Positions 1 to 6,087 are shown, numbered from the stretch's first letter. The stretch: DNA of 6,087 nucleotides from Planctomycetaceae bacterium (GCA_020426085.1 JAGQQP010000274.1:1-6087), one strand, 5' to 3'. Notes: generated from the sequence alone by a model not told the origin. Program-made: numbers and translations.

Positions 1-588
1 TACTCTCTTCCCGATCCGTCCGGCACACCAGAGTGTTCTGACTGGTGGGGCATTCTGACCGGTTCTCCCAATCTGCACCCGGCGTTGTTGCAGGCACGAA
101 CCTTTCGCGCCATGGAGCTCTATACCGCTGCCCTGAGAGTACTGCATCCCTTGTTGCAGCATAATCCGACACCGGCGGTGCGTCGGGAATTCCATCTCTG
201 TCAGGAAGAGCTGGCCTACCAGGAAAAACTGGAGATCGGGCATCTGCATTCCAGTCTCTTACGATCCAATGCCGCTTTCGATTCCAGAGGAGCATCAGAT
301 GTCACTCTACCACCCTATGCTGGTCCGCTCATGAAAGAACTGGTGGAGCCGCGAACTGTCCCTGATTCACTCTTCCGTGCCATCGAACACTACACCCGCG
401 GAGACTGGGAATCAGCCCTGAAAGAACTGACCGCCGACGACAGCGAATCATTGTACGCGAAAGCTCAGATCCAGTTGGAATCGGGAGACCCGGAGGGTGC
501 TAAAGCAACATTTCAAAAGCTGATTCAACTCCACCCCGACGATCAACTGGCTAATCCCAGCAAAAATATGGTGGAGACACTGCAATGA
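1..588 (+). CDS. TPR-like repeat protein, 3' part (5' end outside window)
   Basis: The reading frame is open from base 1, so this is the last 195 residues of a longer protein; the TTG at 85 and the ATG at 112 are internal codons with no convincing ribosome site. The C-terminal part reads as tetratricopeptide-type helix pairs: visible residues about 123-145 (SLFRAIEHYTRGDWESALKEL) and 149-183, which has the TPR-like spacing A-K-A...L-E-S-G-D-P-E-G-A...F-Q-K-L-I...H-P-D-D. A weaker helical pair lies at about 36-58. No signal peptide, haem motif or catalytic motif is visible in this part. TPR proteins usually act as protein-binding scaffolds. The stop codon overlaps the start of the following multihaem cytochrome gene (ATGA), so the two are probably translationally coupled and may work together, for instance in maturation or assembly of the cytochrome complex. 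That role is inference. The missing N-terminus may carry another domain that defines the protein. Confidence 0.8.
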   Translation, partial: YSLPDPSGTPECSDWWGILTGSPNLHPALLQARTFRAMELYTAALRVLHPLLQHNPTPAVRREFHLCQEELAYQEKLEIGHLHSSLLRSNAAFDSRGASDVTLPPYAGPLMKELVEPRTVPDSLFRAIEHYTRGDWESALKELTADDSESLYAKAQIQLESGDPEGAKATFQKLIQLHPDDQLANPSKNMVETLQ

Positions 589-1760
589 ACCTGAAACATC
601 CGCTGATACCACCACTGCTGATTCTGCTGCTGGCCTGTTTTTCAGGAACCGCCTGGTATCTGAACGGCTCTCATCAATCCGATCCGTTTATTCCCAAAGT
701 GCGTGCCACCAAACAACCGGTCAAAATGAAACAGTGTTGTGAATGCCACGACAAAGTCTGCCAGCAGTACGCCGGAGCGCCCCACTTAAGAACACTGCGC
801 AAAGCCTCTGATCCCGATGTGATCGATAAATTTGCCGGCAGGAAAATCACGCTCAAAGAGAATGGCCACACTTATGAGTTTTATAAAGACAATGACGAAC
901 TCTGGGTGAAGTGTGACAGCTATCCCAACCCGGTTCGCATTGAATGGCTCTTTGGCTCCGGCCTGCATGCGATCACTCCGGTCTCGCTATTCCCAAATGA
1001 AGCAGGCAAGTCGGAACTGCTGCAGCATATTGTCTCCTGGTACCCCTCAGACAAACTAGGCATCACCCTCGGACTGCAGGAACTGGCTCACGATCAGACC
1101 GGCATCCAGGCCCTGGGAGAGGTCAGTTCTCACGCCAGTACATTGAATTGCTTTGGTTGTCATACATCGTACCTGGGCGACGTCCAGGGAGAGATCAATA
1201 CGAAAGAGATGATTCCCGGCGTCTCCTGTGTTCGCTGCCATCTGGAAGGGGAAGAACATATCCAGGCTGCAGAACGGGGGGATAAGAATTTACATATTCT
1301 CAACTGGAATCAGCTGACACCTCTCGATTCCATCAACCGCTGCGGCGAATGCCATCGCCGATCAGATCAACTGGAGCCGGACGAAATCCATCCAGACAAT
1401 GAGCTGCTGATTCGCTTCGCTCCCGTCGGTCTGTCTCAGAGTCCCTGTTTTTTGAAGCAGAGTGATGTGAAATTTGCCGATGGAAAAACAGCACGCATGG
1501 ACTGCACGACTTGTCACAACCCTCATCAGCAGGCCAGCAGAGATCCCGAATTTTATCGCCAGATCTGTCTGAAGTGTCACAGCGATCTGAAAGACCACGC
1601 TCCGGTCTGCTCCAAAGAATCCATGCAAAGTCAGTGCCTGCAATGTCATATGCCTGCGGTTCAGGTCCACGACAATCTGCCGTTCACGGATCACTGGATT
1701 CGCATCCGTGAACGGGACAAGGAACGCTTCCCTGAATTCCTGTTGAACAAATCAAACTGA
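585..1760 (+). CDS. Seven-haem c-type cytochrome, membrane-anchored or lipidated
   Basis: This 391-residue protein has an N-terminal hydrophobic segment (residues 7-25). LLAC at 15-18 could be a lipobox, otherwise it is an uncleaved anchor; the body should be extracytoplasmic. Seven CxxCH haem-attachment motifs are visible: CCECH 51-55, CFGCH 189-193, CVRCH 215-219, CGECH 253-257, CTTCH 307-311, CLKCH 328-332 and CLQCH 351-355. A haem-free stretch of about 133 residues separates haems 1 and 2 and carries FGSGLHA (123-129) and VSWYPSD (150-156). PGVSCVRCH, QCHMP and FTDHWIR near the C-terminus are landmarks I recall from cytochrome c554-like multihaem proteins of Planctomycetes and Acidobacteria. 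The role is electron transfer; partner and substrate are unknown. The ATG start overlaps the upstream stop, and GGAG at 573-576 is a well-placed ribosome site (8-base spacing). An oxidoreductase activity, as in octahaem enzymes, cannot be excluded, but no lysine-ligated CxxCK motif is present. Confidence 0.93.
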   Translation: MNLKHPLIPPLLILLLACFSGTAWYLNGSHQSDPFIPKVRATKQPVKMKQCCECHDKVCQQYAGAPHLRTLRKASDPDVIDKFAGRKITLKENGHTYEFYKDNDELWVKCDSYPNPVRIEWLFGSGLHAITPVSLFPNEAGKSELLQHIVSWYPSDKLGITLGLQELAHDQTGIQALGEVSSHASTLNCFGCHTSYLGDVQGEINTKEMIPGVSCVRCHLEGEEHIQAAERGDKNLHILNWNQLTPLDSINRCGECHRRSDQLEPDEIHPDNELLIRFAPVGLSQSPCFLKQSDVKFADGKTARMDCTTCHNPHQQASRDPEFYRQICLKCHSDLKDHAPVCSKESMQSQCLQCHMPAVQVHDNLPFTDHWIRIRERDKERFPEFLLNKSN

Positions 1761-1762
1761 TG

Positions 1763-1791
1763 TTGTCAGGCGTCGCGCCGGCCATTACGAT
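1763..1791 (+). promoter_or_regulatory. Candidate sigma70-type promoter for the Cys-rich gene
   Basis: TTGTCA at 1763-1768 (5 of 6 to the -35 consensus) and TACGAT at 1786-1791 (4 of 6 to the -10 consensus) are separated by exactly 17 bases. Transcription would begin near 1798 and leave a leader of about 23 bases before the GTG at 1821. The spacer contains a small GGCG-TCG-CGCC hairpin (1769-1779). Such matches also arise by chance, so this is only a candidate. Confidence 0.35.
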
Positions 1792-1809
1792 GTACTGGTA
1801 CTTTAATCC

Positions 1810-1814
1810 AAAGG
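1810..1814 (+). promoter_or_regulatory. Ribosome binding site deciding the GTG start at 1821
   Basis: AAAGG lies 6 bases before GTG at 1821. It supports this GTG over the ATG at 1760, which opens a different frame and lacks both a signal peptide and any recognisable composition. Confidence 0.55.
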
Positions 1815-1820
1815 CGTTTC

Positions 1821-2198
1821 GTGACGACAAACGTATTATCGATCCTGTTTTCGCTTCTGATTCTGGTCTGCCCCTTCAACTGCATGCCAGAAGACACTGC
1901 CGGTACGGAAACAACGACACACAGCTGTTGCAGCCATTGTCAGTCGCAATCAGAACAACTGCCGCTCGCTCCTGCTTCAGACACGGACTGTTGTCAATGT
2001 CTCTGCTCGGGAGCCATTCAGGAACAGGTAACACAGCTGGATAACATTGCTGCTCCTGTCTGCTGGATCACGCTACCGTTGATCAACCTCTCCGTTCAGA
2101 CCGGCAGTATCGAACAGATTCATCCCTCAATTCTCGCGGAACCTGTTCCTCTCTACGGGCGCGCGCTGCGCTCTCTGCACATGTCCTTTCAGTGCTGA
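1821..2198 (+). CDS. Small secreted Cys-rich protein of unknown function
   Basis: I recognise no named family. The 125-residue product starts with GTG and has a short hydrophobic N-terminal segment (residues 4-17, VLSILFSLLILVCP) that should act as a signal peptide or anchor. CPFNC (17-21) follows directly. Eleven cysteines are present: 17, 21, 36, 37, 40, 57, 58, 60, 62, 81 and 125. They form two tight clusters, CCSHC (36-40, with His39) and CCQCLC (57-62), and the chain ends in Cys. Clusters of this type fit soft-metal binding (copper, zinc) or multiple disulphides in the periplasm; I recall similar CPxxC/Cys-cluster small proteins beside efflux genes in planctomycetes. VCPFNC does not make a good lipobox because Val sits at -1. 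It lies between the cytochrome gene and an ABC-type permease gene, with short gaps on both sides, so it may be the first gene of the export block. A link to metal or haem handling is inference. Confidence 0.75.
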   Translation: MTTNVLSILFSLLILVCPFNCMPEDTAGTETTTHSCCSHCQSQSEQLPLAPASDTDCCQCLCSGAIQEQVTQLDNIAAPVCWITLPLINLSVQTGSIEQIHPSILAEPVPLYGRALRSLHMSFQC

Positions 2199-2200
2199 TT

Positions 2201-2299
2201 TCATTCTGAATCCACGATTCGCTCCTGTTTTTGATCTTAAAATCGATTCTGCTGCGCGCATCTACAAAAGACTGGTGCCTGCAGAAGTATTCAGAATGA
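2201..2299. repeat. 11-base perfect inverted repeat bracketing the intergenic gap
   Basis: TCATTCTGAAT at 2201-2211 and its exact reverse complement ATTCAGAATGA at 2289-2299 lie just after the stop of the Cys-rich gene and just before the permease start (2306). Allowing one bulged base, GATT outside the left arm also matches the sequence outside the right arm, giving about 15 pairs. The enclosed 77 bases contain two copies of CGATTC (2215-2220, 2244-2249) and a near-palindrome GATCTTAAAATC (2233-2244). In RNA the arms could form a long-range stem placed over the permease translation start region; in DNA they could be paired protein-binding half-sites. Confidence 0.5.
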
Positions 2300-2305
2300 T
2301 AATCC

Positions 2306-3475
2306 ATGCTCTGGTTCTCACTCATTCCCTGGGAATATGGCGTCCGTAATCTCTTCAGGAGACCGGTGCGTACCCTGCTGACACTCTCCGGCTTGACCAC
2401 CGTGATCGTACTGGTCTTCATTGTCATCGGATTTATCCGCGGACTGGAACACTCGCTGACTGCCAGTGGTGATCCCCAGGTCGCATTATTGTTTTCGCTG
2501 GGGATGGGCGAAAACCTGGAATACTCCTCGATTCCCATGCGGAGTAGTGAGCTGGTGGCTGCCAGTGTCACCGGGATTAAAGAATTCAATGATCGCAAGT
2601 ATGTCTCGCCAGAACTCTATCTTGGAACTCAGATTGAACTGCCTGACGAAGGGCATGCCTCAATGGGACTGGTCCGGGGCGTCACTCAGTCTGCCCTCCT
2701 GGTCCGCAGGCAGGTGGAACTGGAATCGGGGTCCTGGCCAGGCCCAGGAGAAGTACTCAGCGGCACACTCGTCGCCACCAAACTGGGACTCACTGATCAG
2801 CAACTGGCGGTCGGCAAGAAGATTGTTCTGGAAGGGCGTACGTGGAGGATCAGCGGGACATTCTCAGCAGCTGATTCCGCATTCGAATCGGAAATCTGGT
2901 GCCGCCTGGATGAACTGCAACAGGCGATGAAACGACAGGATCTGAGTCTGGTCGCCGTCACAATGAATTCCCCAGCCGACTTCCCCGACCTGGATCTGTT
3001 CTGTAAGGAACGACTCGACCTCGAACTGCAGGCGCTGCGTGAAATCAATTATTACCAGGGGCTGAAAAAAGATTACGGCCCGATTCGCATGCTGGCCTGG
3101 CTGGTCGTCTTTCTGGTTTCCGGTGCAGGCGTGTTTGCCGGTCTGAATACGCTCTACGGTGCCGTCGTCGGCCGTACGCGTGAACTATCCATGCTACAGA
3201 CACTCGGTTTTTTACGCCGCGCAATTGTGATCAGCCTGATCCAGGAAGGCGTGCTGCTGTCGACTGCCGCCAGCCTGATTGCCGCTTTGATTGCCGTGTT
3301 CCTGATCAATGGAGTCGCGGTGCGTTTTACCATGGGAGCTTTTTCGCTCCAGATTGATAGTATTTCCCTGTTAATCGGCTGTAGTGTCGGTGTGCTGTTG
3401 GGCCTCCTGGGAGCCATTCCCCCTGCTTTACGTGCACTCCGCCTGCCTGTGGTCGATGGATTAAAATCAGTTTAA
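2306..3475 (+). CDS. ABC transporter permease, FtsX/MacB type
   Basis: The 389-residue protein has the four-helix layout of FtsX/MacB/LolC-type permeases: a cytoplasmic amphipathic start with YGVRNLFRRPVRTLLTLSG (11-29), membrane helix 1 at about 30-46, a large extracytoplasmic domain at about 47-258, then helices at about 261-284, 306-337 and 352-374. GRTRELSMLQTLGFLRRA (289-306) is the characteristic ATPase-coupling segment after helix 2, and the tail PALRALRLPVVDGLKSV (373-389) matches the usual family ending. These proteins couple ATP hydrolysis by a MacB/LolD-type ATPase to mechanical movement in the periplasm or export of substrates. ATG 2306 is the first start after an in-frame stop at 2300. 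No good Shine-Dalgarno precedes it, and the region overlaps one arm of an inverted repeat, so translation may be coupled or structure-controlled. GTG at 2366 has an AGGAGA in front but would remove the conserved N-terminal motif. The partner ATPase is probably the one starting at 5634. Confidence 0.92.
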   Translation: MLWFSLIPWEYGVRNLFRRPVRTLLTLSGLTTVIVLVFIVIGFIRGLEHSLTASGDPQVALLFSLGMGENLEYSSIPMRSSELVAASVTGIKEFNDRKYVSPELYLGTQIELPDEGHASMGLVRGVTQSALLVRRQVELESGSWPGPGEVLSGTLVATKLGLTDQQLAVGKKIVLEGRTWRISGTFSAADSAFESEIWCRLDELQQAMKRQDLSLVAVTMNSPADFPDLDLFCKERLDLELQALREINYYQGLKKDYGPIRMLAWLVVFLVSGAGVFAGLNTLYGAVVGRTRELSMLQTLGFLRRAIVISLIQEGVLLSTAASLIAALIAVFLINGVAVRFTMGAFSLQIDSISLLIGCSVGVLLGLLGAIPPALRALRLPVVDGLKSV

Positions 3476-3482
3476 CCAACAA

Positions 3483-3512
3483 TCGAACGCTGTGTTCGAA
3501 CAATTATTTTTT
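3483..3512 (+). terminator. Weak hairpin with T-run between permease and lipoprotein genes
   Basis: TCGAAC (3483-3488) and GTTCGA (3494-3499) can pair around a 5-base loop, and six T follow at 3507-3512. The stem is short and AT-balanced, and the T-run starts seven bases after it, so it is at best an attenuator-like site. The same bases form a perfect palindrome TGTTCGAACA (3493-3502), so a DNA-binding operator is an equal alternative. Confidence 0.25.
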
Positions 3513-3519
3513 AAAAGGA
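3513..3519 (+). promoter_or_regulatory. Ribosome binding site setting the lipoprotein start at 3529
   Basis: AAAAGGA lies 9 bases before ATG at 3529. An in-frame TTG at 3520 directly abuts this site and could not be used with it, so the ATG is the true start. Confidence 0.75.
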
Positions 3520-3528
3520 TTGATACGA

Positions 3529-4074
3529 ATGAAATTTCTTGTGAACCCCTTTGTTTGCTCTGCTGTTCTCATCGGCCTGGTCTCCGGATGTGGAGAGTCT
3601 GCTTCTACTCCAGAACAGTCCACTTCGAGCGAACCTGCTGCGTCTGAATCTGCCGCCATATCTGAAGTCCTGCTCAACAGCGAACCTGCAGGAGCAGAAG
3701 AAGTCATCGCAGCGCGTAAATCAGCTGAAGATGATGCGGAAGTCGTCGTTGTCGGCCGCATTGGTGGGAGTGAAAACCCCTGGGTCGATGGTCGCGCAGC
3801 CTTTTCCATCGTCGATAACTCTCTGAAAGCCTGTTCTGACATTGAAGGGGACGGCTGTGAAAAACCCTGGGATTACTGCTGTGAAACAGACAAGCTCCCT
3901 ACTGCGACCGCGCTGGTCAAAGTGGTGAACCAGGACGGCTCTCTTATCAATGAAGATGCACGCAAGCTGTTGAACCTGAAAGAGCTGCAGACCGTCGTCG
4001 TCAAAGGGAAAGCCAAACGTGACGATGCGGGAAACCTGACTGTGTTTGCCAATGGTATCTTTGTACGGAAGTAA
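3529..4074 (+). CDS. Lipoprotein with GRIGGSENPWVDG and PWDYCC motifs, function unknown
   Basis: The 181-residue product begins with a classical lipoprotein signal: a Lys-containing start, hydrophobic core, and VSGC lipobox with the lipidated Cys at 21. Gly at +2 argues for onward sorting. A Ser/Glu/Pro/Ala-rich linker (about 22-68) follows, including two SEPA copies. The folded domain is about 69-181: EVVVVGRIGG (71-80), NPWVDGRAAFSIVD (83-96), C102, C110, PWDYCC (113-118) and a TVVVKGKAKRDDAGNLTVFANGIFVRK end (155-181). The strand-rich VVVGRI...VVVKGKA...LTVFANGIFV pattern suggests a small beta-barrel of OB-fold type; that is inference. Four Cys in the domain (102, 110, 117, 118) could bind metal or form disulphides. 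I recall homologues in many planctomycetes next to ABC export genes, always without assigned function. It ends 3 bases before the adaptor start, so the two are co-translated, which points to an accessory envelope subunit of the transporter. Confidence 0.88.
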   Translation: MKFLVNPFVCSAVLIGLVSGCGESASTPEQSTSSEPAASESAAISEVLLNSEPAGAEEVIAARKSAEDDAEVVVVGRIGGSENPWVDGRAAFSIVDNSLKACSDIEGDGCEKPWDYCCETDKLPTATALVKVVNQDGSLINEDARKLLNLKELQTVVVKGKAKRDDAGNLTVFANGIFVRK

Positions 4075-4077
4075 ATC

Positions 4078-5631
4078 ATGTCGCAAGTAGACCTTTCTCA
4101 ATTAGCCATTGATCGCAGTGCGCCCTCACAGGTACGAGGACACACGCGATTGCGGCTCGTCACACGATTTCTCCTGCCGGGTCTGCTCGTACTGGGCTTC
4201 CTGGCGCTGATCTCCTGGGCATCCCGAGATCTGATTTTCCCTCCCCGGCAGGTGACGGTGATGCCCGTCATTGTCACACAGACATCGATTCGCAATGCCG
4301 GTACACCTTTATTCCAGGCCGCAGGCTGGGTTGAACCGCGGCCCACCCCCATCCGTGTGGCCGCGTTGGCTCCCGGTGTGATCGAAGAACTGCTGGTCGT
4401 TGAAGACCAGGAAGTCAAACAGGGGGAACCGATTGCTCAGCTGGTCAAAGAAGACGCGGCACTGTCATTGCGCGCCGCAACTGCAAACCTCAAGCTGCGC
4501 GAGGCGGAACGCGAACAGGCCAAAGCGACTCTGGCGGCTGCGGAAGTTCGCCTGGCGCAACCCGTGCACCGCGAAGCCACATTAAGATCTGCTGAAGCGG
4601 AGCTGGCGAAAATTGAAACCGAACTGAAGAACCTCCCCTTCATGATCCGTCGGGCACAGGCAGATTTAAATTTTGCCCAGAAAGATTACAAACGCAGACT
4701 GTCAGCTAAAGCTGCTGTCACTCAACGGGCCGTTGATGAAGCGCTGACAGCGCTGGAATCAGCGCGGGCCGCTGCCGAAGAGCTGGAAGGCCGCAACGTA
4801 TCTCTGATTGCAGAACGCAAAGCACTCAAAGCACGCTGTGTCGCGTTGCAACGGGAACTGGAACTTCTGACCGAAGAAACCCAGGCGCGGGACGAGACAA
4901 TCGCATTGATTCAGGCAGCCACCGCAAGACTGGACCAGGCGCGTGTCGCCGTCGATCAGGCAAAACTGACTTTAGACCGCATGACGATTCGTGCCCCGGT
5001 CACAGGTCGCATTTATCGACTGATCGGTCATCCAGGCTCCAGTATCGGCAATATGCTGACACAGATGTCAAGCCATGACGGCAGCACCGTCGTCACCATG
5101 TATCAACCGGATATGCTGCAGATCCGTGTCGATGTCCGCTTTGAAGATATTCCCAAGGTCAGCCTGAACCAGCCCGTGCAAATCAACAACCCCGCACTCA
5201 GGCAGCCAGTGACCGGCAAAGTGCTCTTCATCAGTTCTGAAGCAGACATTCAGAAAAATACGCTGCAGGTTAAAGTCAACATTGATGATACTAATCCGGT
5301 ATTGAAACCGGAGATGCTGGTTGATGTCACCTTTCTGGCTCCCGAACCTGCAAATGACGCGGAAGCGGAGAAGGAAGAAACCCGAATCTATATCCCACGA
5401 AATATGATCGAACAGAATGCAGCCGGACAAAATATCGTCTGGATCGCCGATCAGTCGACGCGCACGGCACAGCCACAAATCATTCAAACTGAAACCAGTT
5501 CCAGCGGTCCCCTGGTTGAAGTGACAAACGGCTTAAATCTGACGAGTCATCTAATTTCGTCCTCCACAGCCGATCTGGAATCTGGCGACCGGATCACAAT
5601 CACCGGTGAAACCGATCAAAAAGGAAACTGA
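4078..5631 (+). CDS. HlyD/MacA-type periplasmic adaptor of ABC exporter
   Basis: The 517-residue membrane-fusion protein has a cytoplasmic N-terminus with basic residues, one membrane helix (about 31-48), and then a periplasmic body. The lipoyl-like half domain is at about 81-127 ([34 protein letters not shown]). A long alpha-hairpin, rich in Ala, Glu, Arg and Leu, spans about 128-300 and turns near 184-192. The second lipoyl half is at 301-345 ([15 protein letters not shown]), a beta-barrel at about 346-420, and a membrane-proximal domain at about 436-512. Such adaptors join an inner-membrane ABC transporter to the outer membrane or to an outer-membrane channel. The hairpin is much longer than in MacA of E. 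coli (371 residues in total), which suggests reaching a more distant partner or direct self-assembly into a tube. No TolC-like gene is visible here. GGAAG at 4067-4071 is the ribosome site. The ATPase gene starts 2 bases after the stop. Confidence 0.93.
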   Translation: MSQVDLSQLAIDRSAPSQVRGHTRLRLVTRFLLPGLLVLGFLALISWASRDLIFPPRQVTVMPVIVTQTSIRNAGTPLFQAAGWVEPRPTPIRVAALAPGVIEELLVVEDQEVKQGEPIAQLVKEDAALSLRAATANLKLREAEREQAKATLAAAEVRLAQPVHREATLRSAEAELAKIETELKNLPFMIRRAQADLNFAQKDYKRRLSAKAAVTQRAVDEALTALESARAAAEELEGRNVSLIAERKALKARCVALQRELELLTEETQARDETIALIQAATARLDQARVAVDQAKLTLDRMTIRAPVTGRIYRLIGHPGSSIGNMLTQMSSHDGSTVVTMYQPDMLQIRVDVRFEDIPKVSLNQPVQINNPALRQPVTGKVLFISSEADIQKNTLQVKVNIDDTNPVLKPEMLVDVTFLAPEPANDAEAEKEETRIYIPRNMIEQNAAGQNIVWIADQSTRTAQPQIIQTETSSSGPLVEVTNGLNLTSHLISSSTADLESGDRITITGETDQKGN

Positions 5632-5633
5632 AT

Positions 5634-6087
5634 ATGCCACTTGTTGTGATCAACAATCTGACAAAACAATATCATAAGGGAGGAGAAACAATTACTCCCC
5701 TGGATCAGGTCAGTCTGGAAATTGAACAGGGAGAATTCCTGTCACTCATGGGTGCCAGTGGAACGGGAAAATCGACGCTGCTCAACCTGATTGCCAGCAT
5801 TGACCAGCCGAACGCTGGTTCGATCAGCGTCGATGGAGTCGAAATCACGAAACTATCCCGCTCGCAACTGGCGGGATGGCGAGCGGCTAATCTGGGTTAT
5901 ATTTTTCAGACACATAATCTGGTCCCCGTTTTAACAGCTTACGAAAACGTGGAACTCCCCCTGTTGCTGTTACCCATGTCCCGCGCGGAACGCAGAAAAC
6001 GGGTGGAAGTTGCTCTGCAGGCAGTCGACCTGCTGGACCGGGCGGATCACTATCCCCGCCAGATGTCAGGCGGACAGGAACAGCGGG
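5634..6087 (+). CDS. ABC transporter ATPase, LolD/MacB type, 3' end outside window
   Basis: The first 151 residues of an ABC ATPase are present; the usual family length is about 220-250, so the Walker B, D-loop and H-loop are beyond the edge. Visible are the Walker [10 protein letters not shown] (40-48), the Q-loop [20 protein letters not shown] (91-110, Gln92), and the signature MSGGQEQR (144-151). The phrase after the Q-loop is typical of the MacB/LolD/FtsE branch, which works with FtsX-type permeases such as the one at 2306-3475. The signature has Met instead of Leu at its first place and Glu in place of the more usual second Gln, a tolerated variation. AAAGGA (5620-5625) gives an 8-base spacing to ATG, and the start follows the adaptor stop by 2 bases. 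The protein energises the exporter from the cytoplasmic face; a second permease is expected just downstream, as is common for these clusters. Confidence 0.95.
   Translation, partial: MPLVVINNLTKQYHKGGETITPLDQVSLEIEQGEFLSLMGASGTGKSTLLNLIASIDQPNAGSISVDGVEITKLSRSQLAGWRAANLGYIFQTHNLVPVLTAYENVELPLLLLPMSRAERRKRVEVALQAVDLLDRADHYPRQMSGGQEQR

Noticed and set aside
85..87. TTG at 85 as start of the TPR-like gene
   Set aside because: The frame is open to base 1 with protein-like sequence upstream and no ribosome site in front of the TTG; the gene continues beyond the window.
1769..1779. GGCG-TCG-CGCC hairpin after the cytochrome gene as a terminator
   Set aside because: The stem has only four pairs and no T-run follows.
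1760..2044. 94-codon frame starting with an ATG that overlaps the cytochrome stop (TGATG)
   Set aside because: The overlap looks like coupling, but the product has no signal peptide, motif or typical composition and shares DNA with the 1821-2198 frame, whose signal peptide and Cys clusters look real.
2298..2303. GATAAT as a -10 promoter box before the permease
   Set aside because: No acceptable -35 element lies 16-18 bases upstream and transcription would begin at or after the ATG.
2083..2598. Long minus-strand frame across the Cys-rich gene end and the permease start
   Set aside because: It is antisense to the clearly conserved N-terminus of the permease and has an Arg/Ser-rich shadow composition.
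3520..3528. TTG at 3520 as start of the lipoprotein
   Set aside because: It abuts the AAAAGGA ribosome site, leaving no spacer, and the ATG at 3529 gives a proper signal peptide and 9-base spacing.
3628..3689. Direct repeat AGCGAACCTGC (3628-3638 and 3679-3689)
   Set aside because: It encodes two SEPA copies in the low-complexity linker of the lipoprotein, so it is best explained by coding composition.
5068..5487. Minus-strand frame within the adaptor gene
   Set aside because: It is opposite the adaptor beta-barrel coding region, with no ribosome site or domain signal; a shadow of the real gene.

Overview
The window looks like chromosomal DNA from a planctomycete, probably a Gimesia- or Rubinisphaera-like member of the Planctomycetaceae. 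The reasons are moderate GC, a tetratricopeptide-type gene coupled to a multihaem cytochrome c with the GSG.H / SWYP / PGVSC..CH / CHMP / FTDHWIR landmarks, a small Cys-rich secreted protein with a CPxxC motif, and a lipoprotein with GRIGGSENPWVDG and PWDYCC motifs that I associate with this phylum. The taxonomic call is inference from memory of such families; no search was run. All real genes lie on the + strand.

Left block (1-1760): the 3' end of a TPR-like gene that runs in from outside the window, joined by an ATGA stop/start overlap to a seven-haem, membrane-anchored or lipidated c-type cytochrome. These two are very likely co-translated and belong to an extracytoplasmic electron-transfer or haem-protein unit whose upstream part is missing.

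Middle (1761-2305): a short gap with a plausible sigma70-type promoter, a GTG-started gene for a 125-residue secreted Cys-rich protein (11 Cys), and a 107-base gap closed at both ends by an 11-base perfect inverted repeat.

Right block (2306-6087, running off the end): an ABC-type membrane-export module. It holds an FtsX/MacB-type permease, a small lipoprotein of unknown function, a long-hairpin HlyD/MacA-type periplasmic adaptor, and a LolD/MacB-type ATPase cut by the window edge just after its signature motif. The last three are spaced by 2-3 bases and form one translation unit. A second permease is expected next but is not visible. Working hypothesis: the ATPase drives FtsX-like permeases, the adaptor spans the periplasm, and the lipoprotein is an accessory in the envelope. 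The Cys-rich secreted protein and the Cys-containing lipoprotein hint at a metal, haem or thiol theme, but the cargo cannot be read from sequence.

No RNA genes, mobile elements, CRISPR arrays or integration sites were seen. No gap between genes exceeds about 110 bases.
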